From Pleomorphomonas diazotrophica (GTDB lineage: Bacteria; Pseudomonadota; Alphaproteobacteria; Rhizobiales; Pleomorphomonadaceae): a stretch of DNA of 64,000 nt. A program made the translations under genes and the position numbers. The DNA lies in the NCBI RefSeq assembly GCF_002844595.1, contig NZ_PJNW01000002.1, positions 248,001 to 312,000 on the forward strand. Direction: 5' to 3'. The notes beneath the pieces are model-generated. The model made no database searches, was not told the origin of the DNA, and was given only the letters and a program-made list of their open reading frames with translations. Positions 18,065 to 26,126 of this stretch are shown piece by piece. Every line of letters starts with the position of its first letter. Within the stretch, counting starts at the first letter, position 1.

Positions 18065-18105
18065 GGTGACCGGTCATGGAGCAGGGGTTTTCTCCGCCGG
18101 TCACC
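18065..18105 (+). promoter_or_regulatory. Stem-loop between the liv membrane-component genes and livK
   Basis: GGTGACCGG (18065-18073) pairs perfectly with CCGGTCACC (18097-18105), with a 23-base loop and a following GCTTTGAG. It may act as a partial terminator or a 5' stabiliser that lets livK be expressed at a level different from the upstream permease and ATPase genes. Confidence 0.5.
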
Positions 18106-18175
18106 GCTTTGAGACCCAGGGGTTCGGGCTTGAACCCGCTTGACTTCCAGTGACAGAAAAATGGGAGACCACAAT

Positions 18176-19294
18176 ATGAAGAAGTTCCTCCTGTCCGGCG
18201 TCGTGTTCGCCGCTGGCCTCGCCTTTGCCGGCGCTGCCTCCGCCGACGTCATCATCGGCGTCGCCGGTCCGCTGACCGGCCCGAACGCCGCCTTCGGCGC
18301 GCAGCTTCAGAAGGGCGCGGAGCAGGCCGCTGCCGACATCAACGCCGCCGGCGGCATCAACGGCGAGAAGGTGGTGATCGAGCTCGGCGACGACGTGTCG
18401 GACCCCAAGCAGGGCGTCTCGGTCGCCAACAAGTTCGTGGGTGACGGCGTCAAGTTCGTGGTCGGCCACTTCAACTCGTCGGTGTCGATCCCGGCCTCGG
18501 AAGTCTACGCCGAGAACGGCATCTTCCAGGTGACCCCGGCCTCCACCAACCCGAACTTCACCGAGCGCGGCCTCTGGAACACCTTCCGCGTCTGCGGTCG
18601 TGACGACCAGCAGGGCGCCGTCGCCGGCAAGTACATTGCCGAGAAGCTGGCCGGCAAGAAGGTGGCCGTGCTGCACGACAAGACCACCTACGGCCAGGGC
18701 CTCGCCGACGAGACCAAGAAGGCGCTCAACGCCGCCGGCGTCACCGAAGCCCTCTATGAAGGCGTCAACGTCGGCGACAAGGACTTCTCGGCCCTCATCT
18801 CCAAGATGAAGGAAGCCGGCGTCGAGGTCATCTACTGGGGCGGCCTGCACACCGAGGGCGGCCTGATCGCCCGCCAGTCGTCGGAAGCCGGCCTCAAGGC
18901 GACGATGATGTCGGGTGACGGCATCGCCTCCGACGAGTTCGCCGCCATCGGCGGTCCGGCCGTCGAGGGCACGCTGATGACCTTCGGTCCCGACCCGCGC
19001 CAGAACCCGGCCGCCACGGATGCCGTGAAGAAGTTCCGCGACGCCGGCTTCGAGCCCGAGGCCTATACGCTCTACAGCTACGCCGCCGTGCAGATCATCG
19101 CCGCCGGCGCCAAGGCGGCCGGTTCGGTCGATCCGCAGGCTGTGGCCGACAACATCCACAAGGGCGAGAAGATCCCGACCGTCATCGGCGAACTCGCCTA
19201 TGACGAGAAGGGCGACCGCAAGGACGCCGACTACACCGTCTATCAGTGGTACAAGGCCGACGACGGCAAGATCACCTACAAGATGCTGCCGTAA
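18176..19294 (+). CDS. livK: Branched-chain amino acid periplasmic binding protein LivK
   Basis: A 372-residue type I periplasmic binding protein with a Sec signal peptide (MKKFLLSGVVFAAGLAFAGAASA, cut near residue 23). Family landmarks: IGVAGPLTGPNAAFGAQLQKGAEQAAADINAAGGINGEKV, VGHFNSSVSIPASEVYAENG with the ligand-binding Ser pair, VAVLHDKTTYGQGLADETK and AYTLYSYAAVQI. GGGAGA precedes the ATG at 18176; an in-frame upstream start at 18140 has none. It feeds LivHMGF encoded just upstream. Confidence 0.95.
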   Translation: MKKFLLSGVVFAAGLAFAGAASADVIIGVAGPLTGPNAAFGAQLQKGAEQAAADINAAGGINGEKVVIELGDDVSDPKQGVSVANKFVGDGVKFVVGHFNSSVSIPASEVYAENGIFQVTPASTNPNFTERGLWNTFRVCGRDDQQGAVAGKYIAEKLAGKKVAVLHDKTTYGQGLADETKKALNAAGVTEALYEGVNVGDKDFSALISKMKEAGVEVIYWGGLHTEGGLIARQSSEAGLKATMMSGDGIASDEFAAIGGPAVEGTLMTFGPDPRQNPAATDAVKKFRDAGFEPEAYTLYSYAAVQIIAAGAKAAGSVDPQAVADNIHKGEKIPTVIGELAYDEKGDRKDADYTVYQWYKADDGKITYKMLP

Positions 19295-19303
19295 GCTGCC
19301 TTC

Positions 19304-19321
19304 CGGCCGCTGTGGCGGCCG
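19304..19321 (+). terminator. Stem-loop after livK
   Basis: CGGCCGC and GCGGCCG form a perfect 7-base stem around TGTG, 10 bases after the livK stop. There is no T run, so it may only end or protect the liv transcript partly. Confidence 0.45.
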
Positions 19322-19413
19322 AATGTCGCAAGGTCTCATCGAGCGCCGCCGGAGCGATCCGGCGGCGTTTCGTTTTGCAGGCCAAGCTGCTATTGCTGCA
19401 GGAGGCAGCATGG

Positions 19414-20535
19414 ATGGCAGAGGCGATGGTGGTCATGAGCGGCATCGGGCGGGCTTGTCTTCTTGTCGCGGTCCTTACCGCTGTTCCCTTTTCACATGCG
19501 CGCGCCGACGTGGTGATCGGCATTGCCGGTCCGATGGGCGGCAGCTTCGCCGATATCGGGCGCGACATCAAAGCTGGCGTCGAAATCGCCGTGGCCACAG
19601 CCAACGCGCGCGGCGGTATTGATGGCGAGAAGATCCGCACGGTCTCCGTTGACGACAAATGCGAGGCGGAGACCGGCGCCGCGGTGGCCAACCAGTTGCT
19701 CGGCAAGGGCGTGAAGGCCGTCGTCGGTCACGCCTGCACGGCGGCGGCGTTGCCGGCCGGCCGCGTCTATGCCGAGGCGGGCGTGCTGTTCCTGTCGCCG
19801 GCGGCCACCAATCCACGCCTCACCGATGAAAAGATCGGTACCGGTGTTTTCCGGTTGGCCATCCGCTCCGATCGCGAGGGGCGGGCGATCGCCGAGTATC
19901 TCAAGGCGAGCTTCAAGGGCAAGCGCGTCGCCTTCGTCCACGATGGCAGCGTCTATGGCCAGGGGCTGGTCGAGCAGGCGGCCAAGCTGTTCGCCGACGA
20001 CGGCGGCGCCGTCGCCATGACCGAGAGTTTCACACCCGGCGAGAAGAGCCAGAACAACCTGATCGGCAAGATCCAGGACGCGGCGGTGTCGGCGGTGGTG
20101 ATGGGCGCCTTGCAGGCCGACGCGGCGGTGATTGCTGGCGAGGTTCGGGCGCGCGGGCTCGACGCGGCGCTGATCGGCAACGAGGCGCTGGCGCTCTCCG
20201 AGTTCAAGGCTCTCGCCGGAGAGGCCGCCGAAGGCGCCGTGTTCTTCCTGCCCACCGTCGACAAGTCGCGACCCGAGGCCGTGAACCTCCTGCTGGCGCT
20301 CGAAGAGCGGCAGTTGATGCCGACCGATACGATCTTCACCGCCCACGCCGCCACCGAGGCGGCGATCGCAGCGCTCGCCAACGGTGAAGATCTGCCGGCG
20401 GAGGCGGCGTTCCTTCGCAAGCCTGGCGCCAACACCGTGCTCGGCAAGGTCGTCTTTGATGGCAAGGGCGACTGGCGCGGCGCCACCTATGTGCCGCAGG
20501 TCTGGCGTGGCGGGGCCTTCGTGCCGCTGCGCTGA
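19414..20535 (+). CDS. Second branched-chain amino acid-type periplasmic binding protein
   Basis: A 373-residue LivK paralogue. The ATG at 19414 has GGAGG at 19401-19405; a signal peptide follows (GRACLLVAVLTAVPFSHARA). It shares the family layout with livK: IGIAGPMGGSFADIGRDIKAGVEIAVATANARGGIDGEKI, VGHACTAAALPAGRVYAEAG, VAFVHDGSVYGQGLVEQAAK. The ligand-site residues after VGH differ (ACTAAALP in place of FNSSVSIP), so it probably binds a different ligand, possibly a variant amino acid. Two extra cysteines (DDKCEAETG, GHACTA) could form a disulfide. It lies 119 bases after livK and may use the same LivHMGF complex. Confidence 0.9.
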   Translation: MAEAMVVMSGIGRACLLVAVLTAVPFSHARADVVIGIAGPMGGSFADIGRDIKAGVEIAVATANARGGIDGEKIRTVSVDDKCEAETGAAVANQLLGKGVKAVVGHACTAAALPAGRVYAEAGVLFLSPAATNPRLTDEKIGTGVFRLAIRSDREGRAIAEYLKASFKGKRVAFVHDGSVYGQGLVEQAAKLFADDGGAVAMTESFTPGEKSQNNLIGKIQDAAVSAVVMGALQADAAVIAGEVRARGLDAALIGNEALALSEFKALAGEAAEGAVFFLPTVDKSRPEAVNLLLALEERQLMPTDTIFTAHAATEAAIAALANGEDLPAEAAFLRKPGANTVLGKVVFDGKGDWRGATYVPQVWRGGAFVPLR

Positions 20536-20684
20536 GTTCGGCAACCGCTAGGAGCTGCCCTTGGCCGGCGGCCATGCGCGGCTTCCACTGGCGTTTGCCG
20601 CCAGCAACTGGTACTGTCAACCCGACGACAAACGAGCATGCGTGCCGCTCGAGCCCCCGCGCCGACCCGGAAGGGAAGGGGCGG

Positions 20685-22298
20685 ATGACAGGCTGGTTTC
20701 ACCTGAAACGGGAAACCGGCTCCGGATCGCGGCGCGCCGGAGTACTTTCTGTGGGTGACGCGGGCGATCAAGGCGACCGCGCAGATTCCACGCGAGGACG
20801 TGCCGATCCCGCCGCGAATGCGGCGGACGGAGCGTCCGGTGCCCTGTCGAAGCGGGCGGCGCGACGCCGCCGCAAACGCCGGTCCGGTTCGGGCGCGGCG
20901 GGCGACAGGACCTCGGTGGGACATGCGCCAGCATCGGGCGACAGACAGCCGGAACGGGCAGCCAGCCCGCATCCGGCCCGTGGCGATTCGCCCGCTACCA
21001 CTTCTGTAGAGAAAACGGACACTCCCCCGGGGAAGACGCGTGAAGATGGCGCCCGCCGTCGTCGTCGGCGTGGCCCGTCAAAGGGTGCCCTACGCGGCGT
21101 GCGCAAGCCCGGACGCGAGGATGGACGCCCCGAAGAGGGGCGTGGCCGGGAGGGCGATCGTCGCAAGGGTGGCGATCGGCACGCCGAGGCTGGCGAGGCG
21201 CGGCCGGCTGGAGGCGCGGGTCATCATCACGGCCACGGCTCGCACGGGCGCGATCGCCGTCACGGCGCCCCCGCAACAGGTCCGCTTTATGCGGCGCTCG
21301 ATCTTGGCACCAACAATTGCCGCCTGCTGGTGGCCGAGCCGCAGGACCGGGGGTTCCGCGTCGTCGACGCCTACTCGCGCATCGTCCGCCTCGGCGAGGG
21401 CATCGGCCGCACGGGCCGTTTGTCCGATGCGGCGATGGATCGTGCCGTCGACGCGCTCGCGGTCTGCCGAAGCAAGCTCGCCGATCTCAAGGTACGACGG
21501 ATGCGCTTGATTGCCACGGAAGCCTGCCGGCAGGCCGAGAACGGGCCACTGTTCCTCGATCGGGTGCGGCGCGAGACCGGCCTCAACCTCGAAATCGTCA
21601 GCCGGGAGACCGAGGCGCGCCTTGCCGTGGCCGGCTGCGCCACGCTGATCGATCCGCGCTCGCAGGGCGTGCTGCTGTTCGACATCGGCGGCGGCTCGTC
21701 GGAACTGGTCTGGCTCGATCTCCGGCGGCGGGGAGAGGCGCGCGGCTTCGCGCTCACCCGCTTCATCAAGAGCTGGACGTCGCTGCCGGTCGGCGTCGTC
21801 ACTCTCAGCGAGCGGCACGGCGGCCATATGGTAACGCCGGACGTCTATCGCGACATGGTCGAAGAGGTGGTCGGGCTTCTCGAAGGGTTCGATGGCATGG
21901 AAGGCGCCGCCGAACTGGTCGCTTCGGGCGGTGCGCACATGCTGGGTACCTCCGGCACGGTGACGACGCTGGCCGGCATCCACCTCGGCCTCAAGCGCTA
22001 CGACCGCCGGCGTGTCGACGGTGTCTGGCTCGACGGCAGCGAGGTTGACGAGATGATCAACCGGCTGATCGGCATGGGCTATGATCAGCGGGTCGCCAAT
22101 CCCTGCATCGGCTCGGATCGTGCCGATCTGGTGCTGGCTGGCTGCGCCATTCTGGAAGCCATCCGCCGCAAGTGGCCCTGCCAGCGGCTGCGCGTCGCCG
22201 ACCGCGGCCTGCGCGAGGGCATCCTGGTCGAACTCATGGCCCGCGACGGCGTCTGGCGCCGCCGGCCGCAGCCCGCAAGGACGGAAGCGCATGTCTGA
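20685..22298 (+). CDS. ppx: Ppx/GppA exopolyphosphatase-family phosphatase with Arg/Gly-rich N-terminal extension
   Basis: A 537-residue protein. Residues about 200-520 are the Ppx/GppA actin-like ATPase-fold phosphatase ([20 protein letters not shown] phosphate loop, [31 protein letters not shown] second phosphate loop, [14 protein letters not shown]). It hydrolyses inorganic polyphosphate or (p)ppGpp. Residues 1-200 are low complexity, rich in Arg, Gly, Asp and Pro ([16 protein letters not shown]), probably disordered and nucleic-acid- or polyphosphate-binding. The ATG at 20685 has GGAAGGGAAGGGG upstream. Its last 8 bases overlap rlmE, a common arrangement in the order. Confidence 0.9.
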   Translation: MTGWFHLKRETGSGSRRAGVLSVGDAGDQGDRADSTRGRADPAANAADGASGALSKRAARRRRKRRSGSGAAGDRTSVGHAPASGDRQPERAASPHPARGDSPATTSVEKTDTPPGKTREDGARRRRRRGPSKGALRGVRKPGREDGRPEEGRGREGDRRKGGDRHAEAGEARPAGGAGHHHGHGSHGRDRRHGAPATGPLYAALDLGTNNCRLLVAEPQDRGFRVVDAYSRIVRLGEGIGRTGRLSDAAMDRAVDALAVCRSKLADLKVRRMRLIATEACRQAENGPLFLDRVRRETGLNLEIVSRETEARLAVAGCATLIDPRSQGVLLFDIGGGSSELVWLDLRRRGEARGFALTRFIKSWTSLPVGVVTLSERHGGHMVTPDVYRDMVEEVVGLLEGFDGMEGAAELVASGGAHMLGTSGTVTTLAGIHLGLKRYDRRRVDGVWLDGSEVDEMINRLIGMGYDQRVANPCIGSDRADLVLAGCAILEAIRRKWPCQRLRVADRGLREGILVELMARDGVWRRRPQPARTEAHV

Positions 22299-23085
22299 CA
22301 AGGGAAAATCCGGCGGAGACAAGCCGGCCGGCCCGGACAAGTCCAAGGGCCCAGATAAACCCAAGGGCAAAGGTAGGGCCGAGACCGGCCTCAAGGTGAA
22401 GGTGAAGACCGCGCGTGGCCGCACCGCTTCGTCGGTGCGCTGGCTGCAACGCCAGCTCAATGACCCTTATGTGGTGAAGGCACGCAAGGAAGGCTGGCGC
22501 TCGCGCGCCGCCTTCAAGCTGATCGAGATCGACGAGAAATACCATCTCCTGAAGCCGGGCAACTGGGTGGTCGACCTCGGCGCCGCGCCGGGTGGCTGGT
22601 GTCAGGTGGCGGCCAAGAAGACCGGATCGACGCCGGCCAACCCGCTGGTGGTAGGCATCGACTATCTGGAGATGGACGGCGTGCCGGGCGTGGCGCTGCT
22701 TCAGAAGGATTTTCTCGACGAGGATGCGCCGGACGCGCTGATGGCGGCACTGGGCGGCCACACGCCCGACGTGGTGTTGTCCGACATGGCGGCGCCGACC
22801 ACTGGCCATCACAAGACCGACCATCTCCGCACTACCTATCTCTGCGAAGTGGCGGCTGCCTTCGCCGTCGATGTGCTGCGGCCCGGCGGCTCCTTCGTCG
22901 CCAAGGTGTTCCGTGGCGGCACCGAGAACGAGCTTCTGGCGACGCTGAAGCAGAATTTCGCGCAGGTCTTCCACTTCAAGCCACCGTCCTCGCGGCAGGA
23001 AAGCGTCGAGATGTATGTCGTCGCCAAGGGCTTCAAGGGCCGACCGTCGGCCGGGACGGAGGCAGACGAGGACGATCGGCCGTGA
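22291..23085 (+). CDS. rlmE: 23S rRNA (uridine-2'-O)-methyltransferase RlmE (RrmJ/FtsJ)
   Basis: A 264-residue SAM-dependent methyltransferase that modifies U2552 of 23S rRNA. After a Lys/Gly/Pro-rich N-terminus (residues 1-45) come [51 protein letters not shown] (SAM motif I), [19 protein letters not shown] (catalytic Asp) and [12 protein letters not shown] (catalytic Lys) with the final Glu in [16 protein letters not shown]. The KDKE set is complete. It overlaps ppx by 8 bases and recX by 4. Confidence 0.96.
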   Translation: MSDKGKSGGDKPAGPDKSKGPDKPKGKGRAETGLKVKVKTARGRTASSVRWLQRQLNDPYVVKARKEGWRSRAAFKLIEIDEKYHLLKPGNWVVDLGAAPGGWCQVAAKKTGSTPANPLVVGIDYLEMDGVPGVALLQKDFLDEDAPDALMAALGGHTPDVVLSDMAAPTTGHHKTDHLRTTYLCEVAAAFAVDVLRPGGSFVAKVFRGGTENELLATLKQNFAQVFHFKPPSSRQESVEMYVVAKGFKGRPSAGTEADEDDRP

Positions 23086-23693
23086 GAGGCAAGCGGGACG
23101 CCGGATGGGATCGAATCCCCGATGCGCCGGATGCTCCCATCCGGGCGGCGCCGACCGACCCGAAGAAACTCCGCGAGAAGCTGCGCCGCTCGGGGTTTGC
23201 CTATCTCCAGCGCTACTCGGCCTCCGAGGCGCATTTCGCCGAGTTGATGGAGCAGAAGCTGCGTCGCTGGGAAGCGGCCGGCTATGTCGGTCTGGGCGAA
23301 GCCCGGCCTGCAGACCTTGTGGCCGAACTGACCGCGGAGTTCCGTGAACTCGGTCTGCTCGATGATGCGGGCTTTGCCGCCTCGCGCGTCGCCTCGGCGC
23401 GTCGCAAGGGCACGTCGCGCCTCAAGATCGCGCTTGGCCTCCGCGCCAAGGGTGTCGATGGCGAACTGGCTCGAACGGCAATCGAGGAGGAGGGCACTGA
23501 CGAGACGGTGGCGGCCCTGCGCTTTTGCCGGCGCCGGCGGATCGGCCCGTGGCGGCGGGGCGAGCGGCCGGATCGCGACGGCCTCAACAAGGAAATCGCC
23601 ATCCTGGCGCGGCAGGGCTTTGCCACTCAGCTTGGGCGTGCCGTCGTGCTAATGTCGCCCGAGGAAGCCGAGGAAAAGCTCGGCGCGATTTGA
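23082..23693 (+). CDS. recX: RecX-family regulatory protein
   Basis: A 203-residue protein that fits RecX, a modulator of RecA filaments: [34 protein letters not shown], then [59 protein letters not shown], the helix repeats of the family. The start is the GTG at 23082 overlapping the rlmE stop (GTGA) with GAGGACG upstream. The N-terminal 27 residues are not conserved. It lies between rlmE and recO, in a small RNA/DNA maintenance cluster. Confidence 0.85.
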   Translation: MRGKRDAGWDRIPDAPDAPIRAAPTDPKKLREKLRRSGFAYLQRYSASEAHFAELMEQKLRRWEAAGYVGLGEARPADLVAELTAEFRELGLLDDAGFAASRVASARRKGTSRLKIALGLRAKGVDGELARTAIEEEGTDETVAALRFCRRRRIGPWRRGERPDRDGLNKEIAILARQGFATQLGRAVVLMSPEEAEEKLGAI

Positions 23694-23704
23694 GATCATC
23701 GTCG

Positions 23705-24454
23705 ATGGAATGGGTGTCGGAAGTGCTGCTGATCGGCCTTCGTCCGCATGGGGAAACCAGCGCGGTGATCGAGGTGATGACGCCCGACTACGGTCGCCAT
23801 CTCGGCCTCGTCAAAGGCGCGCGGTCCAGGCGCTTGCAGCCGGTTCTGCAGACCGGCAACTCGCTGCTGGTCACCTGGCGGGCGCGGCTTGAGACGCATC
23901 TCGGCCTGTTTTCCGTGGAACTGGCGGAAGCCCGGGCGGCGCGATTGATGGAGAGTGCCTCCGGCGTGTTCGGGGTGCAGATCGTCGCCGGCCACCTGCG
24001 GCTCCTGGCCGAGCGGGAGGCACATCCGGGGCTTTATCGGGCGGCCATCGCGCTGCTCGATCATCTCGACGGACTTCTACAATCGGCGGCGCTGATCGCC
24101 CGCTTCGAGCTGATGCTGCTCGACGAACTAGGCTTCGGGCTCGACCTCACCTCATGCGCCGCCACGGGGCGAACCGACGACCTTCGCTTCGTCAGCCCCA
24201 AGTCGGCGCGGGCGGTTTGTGGCGAAGCCGGCGCACCCTATGCCGACCGTCTGCTCGGCCTTCCCGCGTTTCTGCTGCCGGGAGGCGAGGAAACACCCGA
24301 CGCTGCCGACGTCGTAGCAGCCCTGAAGCTCACCGGCTTCTTCCTCGACCGGCATGTCGCCGGCCCCAGGGCGATCGATCTTCCGCCGGCGCGGTCGCAG
24401 ATGCTCGGCAAGCTGGAGGCCGAGCATCGGCAGGTTTCCTCGAACTTCACCTGA
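23705..24454 (+). CDS. recO: DNA repair protein RecO
   Basis: A 249-residue RecO, which helps load RecA at gaps in the RecFOR pathway. The N-terminal OB fold is clear (MEWVSEVLLIGLRPHGETSAVIEVMTPDYGRHLGLVKGARSRR), followed by the helical part with FELMLLDELGFGLDLTSCAATG. The cysteine pair that binds zinc in some RecO proteins is reduced to one Cys in this region, as is common in alphaproteobacteria. It starts 11 bases after recX. Confidence 0.94.
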   Translation: MEWVSEVLLIGLRPHGETSAVIEVMTPDYGRHLGLVKGARSRRLQPVLQTGNSLLVTWRARLETHLGLFSVELAEARAARLMESASGVFGVQIVAGHLRLLAEREAHPGLYRAAIALLDHLDGLLQSAALIARFELMLLDELGFGLDLTSCAATGRTDDLRFVSPKSARAVCGEAGAPYADRLLGLPAFLLPGGEETPDAADVVAALKLTGFFLDRHVAGPRAIDLPPARSQMLGKLEAEHRQVSSNFT

Positions 24455-24460
24455 CCCGCG

Positions 24461-26089
24461 TCAGGCGACGGCGGCGAGGAACAGTGCCTCGCGCCGGACC
24501 GAGCCATCGGCGTTGCGCGGGATTTCCGACACCGACATCAGCGCAGCAGGGCGATCGAGCTTGCCAGCTTCCTCGCCGTCGAGCCAGATCAGCAAGTCGG
24601 TCAGGGAGGGCCGTTCGCCGCTCTTCGGCACCACGGCGAGGCCGAGACGATGACCCACGGGACCCGCCTCGATCGGAAAGACGGCGGCGTCCTCGACGCT
24701 GGGGTGGCGCGAGAACAGCGCATCGAGCCGCTTCGGCGACAGGGTGATGCCGGCGATGCCGATGGTCTCGCCGAGCGTACCAGTGATAACGAGGCGACCG
24801 TCGCGTTCCTCGGCGGCGAGGCCCGTGCGCAAGAAGCCCTCGGAGGTGACGCCGAGCAGGGCGCTGCGGCGACCGGACTGCGGCTCGGGCCAGGGCGCGT
24901 CGGGAATGGCCGCGCCGCCCAGCAGCAGTTCGCCGCCCTCCGCCTTGCGGCCTCGCGCGCCGGCCTTCGCCTTGATCTTTGCCTCGTACAGAACCGGCGC
25001 CGTGTCGAGGCCGCCCATATGCACCGCGCCCGATGGCAGTGCCAGAGCGCCGCCGGCGGCGTCGCGGGCGCGCGGGATGAGGCAGAGGCCGCCGAGGGTC
25101 AGAAGATCGACGGTGCGGGCCACCGGCGCCGGAGCGAGGCCCAGGCCGACGCCGACAGCAGAGAAGGCAACCGGGCGGTCGATACGGGCGGCGAGCGGGG
25201 CGACCATCACCTCGGGCAGCACGACGCGGTCGGCGCCAACGGTCTCGACGGCGTCGGCGAGGCCGGCGAGCGAGGTGCCGTGGTGGAAGGCGACGTGGCC
25301 GCCGGATACCAGCGCCGTGGCGATCGAACCGGCCACCGAGGCGAGGCTGGCCGGATGCATGGTGGACAGCACGGTCTCGGCGGCGACGATGCCGGTCTCG
25401 ATGAGGTGGCCGGTGGCGATCGCCAGCAGTTGGTTGTGGCTGTAGGGAACGATCAGCAGTTCGTCGTCGGGCGTGCGCGCCATGGAGAGCAAGGCGACGT
25501 GATCGGCCGCTTCGCCGCGCCGCGCCACCTCCGGCGGTTCGCCCAGCGCGTCGAGGTCGGCGAGCACTTCGGAAAGGTCGATCAGGCCGTCCGGCTGGCC
25601 GTCGCCGACGGCGAAGACGAAGCGGATGGCGAAGGTGTCGGCGGCGACGTCGCGCACCAGCTCGCCCGATGGTTCGTCCTCGATTTCCGAGCCGGTGACC
25701 ATGGCCTTGATCGAGGCTGCCTCGATGGCCGCCTCGATCTCCGACTTGGTCCAGTAGATCGGCAGCGGCGCCACCACGAGGCCGGCTTTCAGCGCCGCGA
25801 ACAGGATGATGGCCGCGTCGGCGCAGGGCGGCAGGTGGATGCCCAGCACCATGTCCGGCCGGAGGCCCACGGCGGCGAAGAAGGCAGCGAGCCCGTTGAT
25901 GCGTCTTTCCGCCGCAGCGAAGCTGTAGCTTGCCGAAAGGCCCGGCACCGCGCCGGCGCCGACATCCTCGAAGGCGATCGCCTCGGGCACCGCGTCAGCA
26001 TTGCGATGCAGGAGCTCGACGAGCGTCACGTTGTTCCAGGCGCCGGAAGCGACGTAGGTTTCGGCTCGTTGTTCGGACGTCAGGATCAT
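24461..26089 (-). CDS. Degenerate AMP-binding (acyl-CoA synthetase-like) protein
   Basis: A 542-residue protein with the overall layout of ANL adenylating enzymes: N-terminal half with SYSFAAAERRINGLAAFFAAVGLRPDMVLGIHLPPCADAAIILFAALKAGLVVAPL, a core with VAFHHG, and a small C-terminal domain (GRLVITGTLGETIGIAGITLSPKRLDALFSRHPSVEDAAVFPI). Key elements are missing: the Thr/Ser/Gly-rich phosphate loop is replaced by ARTPDDELLIVPYSHNQ, and the catalytic Lys of the C-terminal PxxxxGKxxR motif is Ser (RNADGSVRREALF). Adenylation is thus doubtful. It converges on recO with a 6-base gap and follows the binding-protein gene at 26127 on the minus strand. Confidence 0.75.
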   Translation of the reverse strand: MILTSEQRAETYVASGAWNNVTLVELLHRNADAVPEAIAFEDVGAGAVPGLSASYSFAAAERRINGLAAFFAAVGLRPDMVLGIHLPPCADAAIILFAALKAGLVVAPLPIYWTKSEIEAAIEAASIKAMVTGSEIEDEPSGELVRDVAADTFAIRFVFAVGDGQPDGLIDLSEVLADLDALGEPPEVARRGEAADHVALLSMARTPDDELLIVPYSHNQLLAIATGHLIETGIVAAETVLSTMHPASLASVAGSIATALVSGGHVAFHHGTSLAGLADAVETVGADRVVLPEVMVAPLAARIDRPVAFSAVGVGLGLAPAPVARTVDLLTLGGLCLIPRARDAAGGALALPSGAVHMGGLDTAPVLYEAKIKAKAGARGRKAEGGELLLGGAAIPDAPWPEPQSGRRSALLGVTSEGFLRTGLAAEERDGRLVITGTLGETIGIAGITLSPKRLDALFSRHPSVEDAAVFPIEAGPVGHRLGLAVVPKSGERPSLTDLLIWLDGEEAGKLDRPAALMSVSEIPRNADGSVRREALFLAAVA

Positions 26090-26126
26090 CGCGCTTTTCC
26101 CTGTTTGCCCTTGCAGGACTTGGGCG

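Noticed and set aside
18101-19411. A 436-codon open frame on the minus strand opposite livK
   Set aside because: Antisense shadow of a gene with strong third-position GC; translation shows no domain. Similar shadows opposite nadE (32791-34455), purB (11685-12626) and the ATP-grasp gene (54562-56067) were rejected for the same reason.
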